This document shows positions 1 to 5,688 of a DNA stretch of 5,688 bases, piece after piece. The stretch covers positions 1 to 5,688 of the forward strand of contig WFOZ01001043.1 of assembly GCA_015487825.1 (NCBI GenBank), given 5' to 3'. Both the position numbers and the translations under genes were made by a program. Position 1 is the stretch's first letter, and every line of letters starts with the position of its first letter. This stretch comes from Planctomycetaceae bacterium. GTDB taxonomy: Bacteria > Planctomycetota > Planctomycetia > Planctomycetales > Planctomycetaceae. The notes under the pieces were generated by a model that saw only the letters and a program-made list of their open reading frames with translations, did no database searches and was not told where the DNA came from.

Positions 1-960
1 ACTGGAAGAAGAATGGGATTTGGTTGTTTTGCCGGGCAAGTTTGCCAGGTGAATTTGCCGGATCATTGCCGGGACAATCGGAAATTCAGAAGAAGTATTC
101 CGGCTCCTGACCCGCCCAGCCTGAGAGGCAATAAGCTGCAGCCATTGCATCAGGTGGGAGTCAACTTCAGGAGCATCTTCTGAGAACTGAACAATTACCC
201 GCGTAATATTTTGCGTGGCTACTGTGACAAAATCATCAATCACGGTTCCGAGATTAATGGAGTTGATTTCCCCCTTAATTGTACATAGGGAAATGATTCC
301 GAAGGGGCCAATCTGTTCCCGTCGCCAGCGAAGTAGTGCCCGGTGTTGAAGCGAGGCATCCAGGGAAAATATCTGCTTGTCAATTTCCCCATGCAAGGTA
401 AGGTTTGGGACATCATTCCCGGCGGGCAGTTTGTTGAATACGACCCATGATGAAGCGACGTGACCAGCGGGTATTTTTATGATGTCGGAAGGTTTTAATT
501 CTGATATAGCGTAATGGCGGTTGCCGATTCTGAAACTGGGAGAGGGCGTTAGATCTTTTTCTTTAATGCGATACTCTTTTCCATTCATGTTCAGTCGGAT
601 ATTTTCTGTTTTCACTTCCAGCGGTTTGCTGGAATGATTCAATACCACGAGTCGCCCGATCAGAAATCGCTGTTGAGTTCTACTGGAGCGGAACTGGGCA
701 AAATAAGGGGAGTCCAGCAGGCAGGCAACGCCATCGTCGGTTAATGATAATTCAGCTGGAACTGGTATCTTCAAATATTCAAGTTCCTGCTGGATTTTTT
801 TCAGTTGCTTTTCGTATTTTTCGATCACTTCATGATCTGCAGTTCCTGTGTTGGGGGGGAATTGATCATCAAGCTGTTTATCCGCCTGGACTGTTGCGCA
901 ACTCAGAGACAATCCGACAAGCAGGACCAGCGGATATCGTAACAGAAGAAGATGATACAT
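1..960 (-). CDS. Secreted protein of unknown function, N-terminal 320 residues (3' end outside window)
   Basis: The minus-strand frame is open from ATG at 960 down to base 1 with no stop, so the C-terminus lies beyond the left edge. The protein starts MYHLLLLRYPLVLLVGLSLS and has a hydrophobic core to about residue 23. A likely signal peptidase I site follows VQA at residues 24-26. Cys21 has a poor lipobox (S-L-S-C), so a lipoprotein is less likely. Residues 43-64 are rich in K, E, Q and L with heptad-like spacing and probably form a short coiled coil. Residues 70-230 look beta-rich, with strand patterns such as RFLIGRLVVLN. I recognise no catalytic motif or family. The last visible residues are polar and Ser-rich. 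A GTG three codons upstream (967-969) is in frame, but ATG is preferred because the signal peptide begins right there; the GGTG at 967-970 is a weak Shine-Dalgarno candidate. The gene is divergent from the propeller gene. That it is a real gene is fairly sure; its function is unknown. Confidence 0.8.
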   Translation of the reverse strand, partial: MYHLLLLRYPLVLLVGLSLSCATVQADKQLDDQFPPNTGTADHEVIEKYEKQLKKIQQELEYLKIPVPAELSLTDDGVACLLDSPYFAQFRSSRTQQRFLIGRLVVLNHSSKPLEVKTENIRLNMNGKEYRIKEKDLTPSPSFRIGNRHYAISELKPSDIIKIPAGHVASSWVVFNKLPAGNDVPNLTLHGEIDKQIFSLDASLQHRALLRWRREQIGPFGIISLCTIKGEINSINLGTVIDDFVTVATQNITRVIVQFSEDAPEVDSHLMQWLQLIASQAGRVRSRNTSSEFPIVPAMIRQIHLANLPGKTTKSHSSSS

Positions 961-1411
961 TGCATTCACCGAAAAAAGTTCCGATTTAATATCGATGCCG
1001 CCCAAACCTTTCCGGCCTGACAGCTTGATGGGAACCTCTAAAAAATAAACGAAGAAACGGAAAGTGGCCCGCGCAGTTGCTTGAGAATCTGTGCAACACG
1101 CAGTGAAATTAACCGTTTGCAGTGTAAAAAAACCTTAGGCACAAATCCCACAGGCTGGTGCTTATTCTATCAGAAAAAGATCATGTTTACACATATTTCA
1201 CAAGTTTTTACGGTTCGCCAGGCTTTTGAGCTACTAAAGCAAGCTAACCCGGATTATTCATCAGTCGTTGGAGACTAACGCGTTTGGGCTGTAATTTGGA
1301 TACCGAATATTTTTCAGCATGGTAATTCGGGGATAATACTTCCGGCTTACCTGACAGCGGATTCCAGTATAGCCGATTCTATTTTGATTGCTTTGAGTCC
1401 AAAAAAGCATC

Positions 1412-1450
1412 AATGATTGTTTAATTCCTCCTGAACGTGGTACAATCATT
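1412..1450. promoter_or_regulatory. Perfect 9-bp inverted repeat overlapping the promoter, possible operator
   Basis: AATGATTGT at 1412-1420 and ACAATCATT at 1442-1450 are exact reverse complements separated by 21 bases. Their centres lie 30 bp apart, close to three helical turns. The left arm overlaps the proposed -35 and the right arm covers the proposed -10. That geometry would suit a dimeric or looping repressor acting on the central gene. A 9-bp stem with a 21-base loop could also form in RNA if transcription starts further upstream. The repeat is seen directly; its regulatory role is inferred. Confidence 0.45.
1417..1446 (+). promoter_or_regulatory. Sigma70-like promoter with extended -10 for the propeller gene
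   Basis: A -35-like TTGTTT at 1417-1422 is followed after 18 bases by TACAAT at 1441-1446, one mismatch from TATAAT. TG at 1438-1439 gives the extended -10 pattern TGnTACAAT. Transcription would begin near 1453, leaving a leader of about 63 bases before the ATG at 1516. The -35 matches the consensus only at TTG, so the extended -10 would carry most of the recognition. Planctomycete promoters are poorly charted, which limits confidence. Confidence 0.45.
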
Positions 1451-1503
1451 CTGTTTTGTTCCGGGCTGATAACGAGGTCAGGGTAGAAGCGTATTACAAA
1501 ATC

Positions 1504-1509
1504 AGGAAG
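1504..1509 (+). promoter_or_regulatory. Ribosome binding site of the propeller gene
   Basis: AGGAAG at 1504-1509 lies six bases before the ATG at 1516. This decides the start. The same frame is open upstream to a TTG at 1456, but that would place about 20 charged and polar residues before the signal peptide, and the TTG has no good Shine-Dalgarno sequence. Confidence 0.65.
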
Positions 1510-1515
1510 TCGAAT

Positions 1516-4500
1516 ATGAAGAAACTGAACTCCTTTCGAACCTTGTCGCTTTGCGTAGCAGCGATGCTTTTTATGGCATTGGGCAGTCCCGCGCAGGCTC
1601 AGTTTAATCCGGCAAAACTGGCCGGACTGCAAGGGGGGCTGATTGTTCAACTGGGGGCCAGTCAGTCGCAGGCAGCGGCAGAGCTTAGCCTGACGGGTCG
1701 GTATTTAATTCATATTCTCGATTCCGATTCCAAAGCGATCCAGTCAGCAAGAGCGAACTTACGCAAAAACGGTCATTACGGTTTGGCATGGGCAGAACAA
1801 ACGGCTAATTCCAAGCGGCTCCCTTATGCAGAAAATATCGTCAACCTGATTGTCATTCGTGATTACGCTGTTCCGGTTGAAGAATTGATGCGAGTGCTGA
1901 CTCCCGGCGGGACGCTTGTTGTGGCGGATACGAAAATCCTGAAAAAAGAGGGGCTCGAAGCGGGTGGTTTTTCCGACTTCTCAACAATCGATTCCAGTCT
2001 GATCGCACAAAAGCCCTGGCCCAAAGAGATGGATGGCTGGTCTCATCCACGGCACGCTGCTGATGGCAACGCCGTGTCGAAAGACACACTGGTTGGGCCA
2101 CCGCAGCGTGTACGATGGATTGCTGCGGCGACATCGGAAGTCGAAGGTCTGGTCACGGCAGGGGGCCGAAATTTTTATGGGGGAATTTTAGCACGAGACA
2201 GCTTTAATGGTTTGAGGCTCTGGAATCGCGACTTGCGAAAGGGAGATCTCAATGCAGAAGACTTCAAACTTTCCGGACTTTCCCGCAACAGCGCGCGGCC
2301 GATTGCATCGAGCAAGCTTGTGTTTACCGTGTTGAAAAAACAGCCGGTCGCATTGGATGCTGCAACGGGCGAAGTTGTTGTGGAACTGGGCGATATGAAA
2401 AACCCGACGAACCTTCTCTACGATGGGGTTCGCGTGATCGCCACCGATAGCGAAACGGTTCGTGCGTTTGATGTGGAATCCGGAAAACAACTTTGGAATG
2501 TTCCCGCGGCTGATGCAAGATATCTTGTTGCCGATGGCAAGTTCGCAGCTTACATTCAAGGGCGAACCCGGCGAGGGGATAAGACTCAGGTTGTTCTGCT
2601 GGATGCTGCATCGGGAACTGTGAAGTGGCAGCGGGACGATTACTCCTGGCTGGTGCAGACAAAACGTCTGGTACTCGGTTTGGGACAGTTGGTATTCGAA
2701 GTTTCTACATTGAATGATCACGATGCGGACAACGGTATTCATGTTGTCGCGGCTGCAACGGGAAAACATTCCTGGTCCAAAAATTATGCACCAGGAATGA
2801 ACCACGCCCGGCAGGCCAGGGCCATGTTTATCGGGGACGATCTTTGGATATTACATGGAGGGAAAATCAACACCAGCGATAAAGAGAAACTGAAACGGCA
2901 GCCGGTCGAGATTTCTGCGTTAGACCCAGCCACCGGAGAAACCCGCAAAACTCTTCCTGCAGGACTGACACACTGTTTTCCTCCGGTAGCAACGATAAAC
3001 TTCATGTTTGCTGGCGAACTGGACATGACCAATTTGAAGTCTGGCGAGGTAATTGCCAACCGGATCACGAAAGCAAACTGCTCACGCGAAAACGGCTGGA
3101 TTCCGGCAAACGGCTTGGTTTATACCACCCCGAAACACTGCACCTGCTGGCCGATGCTTCGCGGTTTTGTCGCAATGGCTCCTGCTCTGGAAAAGGATTC
3201 GCCGGCGAATTTGCCTGTTGATCAAATTGAATTTCTGTTGGAAAAGGGATCTGCCAAAGCTGACCCCAAGGCTGCGAATCCTCAGCCCTCTGACTGGCCG
3301 CTTTACCGTCACGACCGCTGGCGAAGCAGTAGCGCAGTGACCGATGGCCCAAAGCTACTTAATAAACGGTGGAGCGTTGCCTTGAATGCTTCGGTCGATT
3401 CAGAAAAAAAAGGAACCGGGCCGATTCTGGACGATTGGAAAGAAAACCCGGTCATCAAAGGCCCGCTCAGTTCACCAACAATTGCCAATGGTCTGGCTTA
3501 TGTCACCCGGCCCAACGCACACGAGTTGATTGCGATTGAGACGGCATCGGGAAAAATCCGCTGGCGTTTTACCGCAAACGGTCGTATCGATACGCCTCCT
3601 GCAATTCATCGTGGCTTGTGCCTGTTCGGTTCTGCAACGGGTTGGGTTTACGCCTTGGATGCTGACACCGGAGAAATGGTCTGGCGATTGCGTGCTGCTC
3701 CCACGGATGAACGAATTGTTGTTTACGGTCAGGTGGAATCACCCTGGCCGGTTCCCGGTGCGGTGCTGATTATGGACGATGTGGCTTACTTTGCAGCCGG
3801 ACGTCAGCCGCTGGCCGATGGCGGGATTCTTGTTTTTGCTGTCGATCCACTCACAGGCCAGCGTCACTGGGTTCAGCGAATCACCACGTTGCCTCAAAAA
3901 CATTTCTACGAAAATTCGGGACTGGAATTCGATCCGTTCGATCTTCTTCATGCGGAAGACGGCGGTTTGGCAATGTCTCGCTGGATCATTTCACGCGATG
4001 GCAAGAAGGTCGATGTCGATAAGTGGAATGCGTTTGCGAAGCTCAACACAGGTGCGGGCGAAGTCTGGATTCCTCGCGGTTCGTGGACCTACGGTGCCCG
4101 TCATCAGGACCGCTTCCCCGGAGAAGCTCCCCGTCGTCCGCTGGTTGTGTTCCGTGATGATAACATATACGGTTCGCTCAACGGCAGCACCGATATTTTC
4201 CGCAGAGATTTTGATCTCGACAAGGGAGAAAAGTTCGACAGCAAATGGATTACCGGCTGGGAGGCAGGGGGCATCGCCAGGAAAAACGGGAATCCGTATC
4301 GAACGTATCGTATTGCTGAAGGAGCCAAGTGGTCGAAAGATCCTTTCGCAGATCCAGAGAAGAAAAAGGTCGAACTGAAACGAGGAGAGCAACGCCACAA
4401 CCGAATTTTTGCGATGGCGCTGGCGAAAGATAAATTGTATGTGGTTCATCAGGATGGACGGATGAAAGTCCTTTCTACGACCGATGGATATGTTATCGGC

Positions 4501-4602
4501 GAAACTCAGGTCCCCCCACCAGCCTGGGATGGACTTGCCATTGCAGAAAACCGCGTGTTCCTCACCACCCAAAGCGGCGAAATTATCTCTCTGGGCGAAT
4601 AG
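1516..4602 (+). CDS. Exported PQQ-type beta-propeller protein with N-terminal methyltransferase-like domain
   Basis: The protein has 1028 residues and probably acts in the periplasm or at the cell surface. Residues 1-28 form a Sec signal peptide (MKKLNSFR, hydrophobic core, cut after AQA). Residues 38-150 resemble a class I SAM methyltransferase: strand LIVQLGAS (42-49) at motif I, acidic D69/D71 at motif II, the LPYAENIVNLIVI stretch (102-114) and LTPGGTLVV (128-136). The usual GxGxG loop is missing, so catalysis is doubtful. Residues 173-201 are a linker (DGWSH..., VGPP). Blade motifs of the type LDaaTGkxxW occur near residues 228-236, 280-286, 319-327, 363-371, 412-420, 470-475, 504-512, 674-683, 714-723, 777-785 and 986-994, in two lobes separated near DWPLYRHDRW (593-602). 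Cys487, Cys522, Cys542 and Cys544 cluster at the end of the first lobe. No vicinal Cys pair typical of quinoprotein alcohol dehydrogenases is present, so PQQ binding should not be assumed. Automatic pipelines may call such proteins BamB-like; the N-terminal domain and length argue against BamB. An 8-A run at 3404-3411 leaves the frame intact. Substrate and role are unknown. Confidence 0.92.
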   Translation: MKKLNSFRTLSLCVAAMLFMALGSPAQAQFNPAKLAGLQGGLIVQLGASQSQAAAELSLTGRYLIHILDSDSKAIQSARANLRKNGHYGLAWAEQTANSKRLPYAENIVNLIVIRDYAVPVEELMRVLTPGGTLVVADTKILKKEGLEAGGFSDFSTIDSSLIAQKPWPKEMDGWSHPRHAADGNAVSKDTLVGPPQRVRWIAAATSEVEGLVTAGGRNFYGGILARDSFNGLRLWNRDLRKGDLNAEDFKLSGLSRNSARPIASSKLVFTVLKKQPVALDAATGEVVVELGDMKNPTNLLYDGVRVIATDSETVRAFDVESGKQLWNVPAADARYLVADGKFAAYIQGRTRRGDKTQVVLLDAASGTVKWQRDDYSWLVQTKRLVLGLGQLVFEVSTLNDHDADNGIHVVAAATGKHSWSKNYAPGMNHARQARAMFIGDDLWILHGGKINTSDKEKLKRQPVEISALDPATGETRKTLPAGLTHCFPPVATINFMFAGELDMTNLKSGEVIANRITKANCSRENGWIPANGLVYTTPKHCTCWPMLRGFVAMAPALEKDSPANLPVDQIEFLLEKGSAKADPKAANPQPSDWPLYRHDRWRSSSAVTDGPKLLNKRWSVALNASVDSEKKGTGPILDDWKENPVIKGPLSSPTIANGLAYVTRPNAHELIAIETASGKIRWRFTANGRIDTPPAIHRGLCLFGSATGWVYALDADTGEMVWRLRAAPTDERIVVYGQVESPWPVPGAVLIMDDVAYFAAGRQPLADGGILVFAVDPLTGQRHWVQRITTLPQKHFYENSGLEFDPFDLLHAEDGGLAMSRWIISRDGKKVDVDKWNAFAKLNTGAGEVWIPRGSWTYGARHQDRFPGEAPRRPLVVFRDDNIYGSLNGSTDIFRRDFDLDKGEKFDSKWITGWEAGGIARKNGNPYRTYRIAEGAKWSKDPFADPEKKKVELKRGEQRHNRIFAMALAKDKLYVVHQDGRMKVLSTTDGYVIGETQVPPPAWDGLAIAENRVFLTTQSGEIISLGE

Positions 4603-5528
4603 GTTACAGTTTTTGGCTGATCGGGTTCTATTGGGGAGGGGTTGTTTGTACCACCTAGAATGGCGAGTATGACTGCCGCTGTGAGCAGGATGGCTCCGCA
4701 CAGGCGAATGAGCATCCAGCGATACGGCACCGAAGCTTCGCTTCCTCCCCACTGCCTGGCAACAATCCAGGCCAACGTAACACTCCAGATTCCGCGTGTT
4801 GCGTACATCACATTCACACGGGTTGCATCACCAAACGCAGAGAGTGTGAACGAGATTAACATTGCCTGAGAAGCGATCAAAAATGTACCAAACAAAAGAG
4901 GGCCGCGAATTTTCCGGTCCATGATTTTATCGAATTGCACAAAGGGGATGAAAACAACCGAACAAACCCCCACGATCCAATAGACCAGCGGCAAAAATCG
5001 TCCCGGCCCCCATGCTGGTGCCCATTTTTGCAGGAGGACATCGTAAGTTGCAAAAGAAGTTGCAGCCAGGATCGCCAACATAATTGTCAGCAGAATATGC
5101 CTGCGGTGTCCTGTTCCTGTCCATTGAATCATTACGATTCCAAAAAATGCAATTGCTGCTGCGATCCAGACCATCACCGGAAGAGCTTGACCACCAAAAA
5201 AAGTGACAAACATCGCAACGATCAGAACCTTGACGCCGAATACGGGTGTCGCGACCGAAACATCACCCCGTTCAATCGCGTTGAAGGTAAAGACAATCCC
5301 CAGGAGGTACAAAATTGCAATGACCAACGGCTGCCAAAGCATCTGCCAGGGCTGGCCCGGCCCGCCATAAAACCACAAAAACGAGAAGATGATCGAGGCA
5401 TTGATATTCGAAAGAAACGTCACCGTCCACGGGTTGACATTCCGCACGCTGACCTGTTTGATAAAAAGCAATCCACAAACAAACAAAAACGCAGCGAGCA
5501 GGGGAAGAAGCAGATGAAGATCAGACAC
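4506..5528 (-). CDS. EamA/DMT-family ten-helix membrane transporter
   Basis: The 340-residue protein has ten hydrophobic segments at about residues 4-25, 34-54, 64-85, 88-113, 115-137, 144-163, 178-200, 211-233, 236-258 and 270-292. Helices 1-5 and 6-10 form two halves, as in EamA-type drug/metabolite transporters, which are inner-membrane carriers of small metabolites. ATPVFGVKVL at the start of helix 4 and the small-residue-rich helix 5 fit the family. The substrate cannot be read from sequence. The start is GTG at 5528: an in-frame TGA lies four codons upstream, no early ATG exists, and the first helix begins at once; GAAAGAG four bases upstream is a modest Shine-Dalgarno. After helix 10 a polar tail of about 48 residues makes the protein longer than the usual 300 or so. 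The last 32 residues are read from the strand opposite the end of the propeller gene, so the genes overlap tail to tail by 97 bp. No hairpin terminator is visible for either gene in the overlap. Confidence 0.88.
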   Translation of the reverse strand: MSDLHLLLPLLAAFLFVCGLLFIKQVSVRNVNPWTVTFLSNINASIIFSFLWFYGGPGQPWQMLWQPLVIAILYLLGIVFTFNAIERGDVSVATPVFGVKVLIVAMFVTFFGGQALPVMVWIAAAIAFFGIVMIQWTGTGHRRHILLTIMLAILAATSFATYDVLLQKWAPAWGPGRFLPLVYWIVGVCSVVFIPFVQFDKIMDRKIRGPLLFGTFLIASQAMLISFTLSAFGDATRVNVMYATRGIWSVTLAWIVARQWGGSEASVPYRWMLIRLCGAILLTAAVILAILGGTNNPSPIEPDQPKTVTYSPREIISPLWVVRNTRFSAMASPSQAGGGT

Positions 5529-5666
5529 GAAACTCTTTCAGTCGTAGGGGCCGCCACCTGCGAACCATATGGGAAAGAGCAGGCGAGCCGGGATACGCAG
5601 TGCGACCCGTTACATGGAGATTAAAAAACGCCAGAGCTTTAACTGGACAGCGCCAGGTTCAACTCG

Positions 5667-5688
5667 TTCCCAAGCTCCTGCTTGGGAA
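5667..5688. repeat. REP-like palindrome cut by the right edge
   Basis: TTCCCAAGC at 5667-5675 and GCTTGGGAA at 5680-5688 are perfect reverse complements around a four-base loop (TCCT). The stem may continue beyond the window, since 5665-5666 read CG. From memory, the core CGTTCCCAAGCTCCTGCTTG closely resembles a short dispersed palindrome common in planctomycetes, cyanobacteria and some proteobacteria, often mistranslated as RSQAPAWE. It lies about 140 bases upstream of the transporter start. It could be a bidirectional RNA hairpin or a mobile REP/MITE-type element. No T-run follows in the visible part, so a terminator role is not supported. Confidence 0.6.

Larger units (their letters stand above)
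961..1515. other. Divergent intergenic region
   Basis: This 555-base gap separates two genes transcribed away from each other, so it should hold the promoters of both. It looks more AT-rich than the flanking genes. The right end carries the promoter and inverted repeat listed separately. For the leftward gene I see only weak -10-like sequences, for example TAGAAT on the minus strand near 1165-1170, without a convincing -35. A small hairpin (TGCTTT 1389-1394 with AAAGCA 1404-1409) is present, but no T-run follows it on the plus strand. Short open frames here lack ribosome binding sites and family resemblance. I see no RNA gene, riboswitch or mobile element in it. Confidence 0.6.

Noticed and set aside
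1081..1278. Plus-strand open frame of 65 codons in the intergenic region
   Set aside because: It starts at a TTG without a Shine-Dalgarno sequence and has no recognisable domain; the region is best explained as divergent regulatory DNA.
1261..1650. Minus-strand open frame of 129 codons across the start of the propeller gene
   Set aside because: It lies opposite the promoter, ribosome site and signal peptide of a well-supported gene, and its product is basic and low in recognisable features.
3404..3411. Run of eight A as a possible slippage or phase-variation site
   Set aside because: The reading frame continues intact on both sides with matching propeller motifs, and a single A-run inside Lys codons is weak evidence.
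3991..4752. Minus-strand open frame of 253 codons over the end of the propeller gene
   Set aside because: It is in a different frame from the transporter and overlaps two supported genes; it is a shadow frame without motifs.
4935..5624. Plus-strand open frame of 229 codons opposite the transporter
   Set aside because: Its product is extremely rich in Cys, Lys, Arg, Gln and His, as expected for the complement of a membrane-protein gene; the minus-strand frame gives ten clean helices.
5623..5646. Terminator-like signal on the minus strand (4-bp stem CCAG/CTGG followed by CG and six T)
   Set aside because: The stem is only four base pairs with an eight-base loop; it might end a gene beyond the right edge but is too weak to annotate.
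5614..5688. Plus-strand ATG frame open to the right edge (25 codons, ending RSQAPAWE)
   Set aside because: No ribosome binding site is seen, and the ending is the typical mistranslation of the palindromic repeat, so a real coding start is unlikely.

Overview
The window holds two whole protein genes and one gene cut by the left edge, laid out as <- (1-960), -> (1516-4602), <- (4506-5528). Base composition looks close to even. The large central gene matches a protein type I associate with Planctomycetota: a secreted protein with a methyltransferase-like front end followed by a long PQQ-type beta-propeller. A Gimesia/Rubinisphaera-like planctomycete is my best guess, made from protein style and not from any marker gene.

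Left part: bases 1-960 (minus strand) encode the N-terminal 320 residues of a secreted protein of unknown function, with a signal peptide, a short coiled coil and then a probably beta-rich body. The gene runs off the window. Bases 961-1515 are a divergent intergenic region. Its right end has a sigma70-like promoter for the central gene, overlapped by a perfect 9-bp inverted repeat that could be an operator.

Middle: bases 1516-4602 (plus strand) encode a 1028-residue exported protein. After a signal peptide it has a degenerate SAM-methyltransferase-like domain (about residues 38-150), a linker, and about eleven propeller blade motifs in two lobes, with a cysteine cluster near the end of the first lobe.

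Right part: a ten-helix EamA/DMT-type inner-membrane transporter (5528 to 4506, minus strand) converges on the central gene and overlaps its 3' end by 97 bp. The right edge carries a perfect 9-bp-stem palindrome (TTCCCAAGC/GCTTGGGAA) that looks like a dispersed REP-type element cut by the window end.

The three genes lie on alternating strands, so they do not form an operon, and the sequence does not show a shared pathway. I see no rRNA or tRNA, CRISPR array, transposase or defence module. The window reads as ordinary planctomycete chromosome with a few points worth checking: the exported methyltransferase-like fusion, the operator-like repeat, the 3' overlap, and the edge palindrome.
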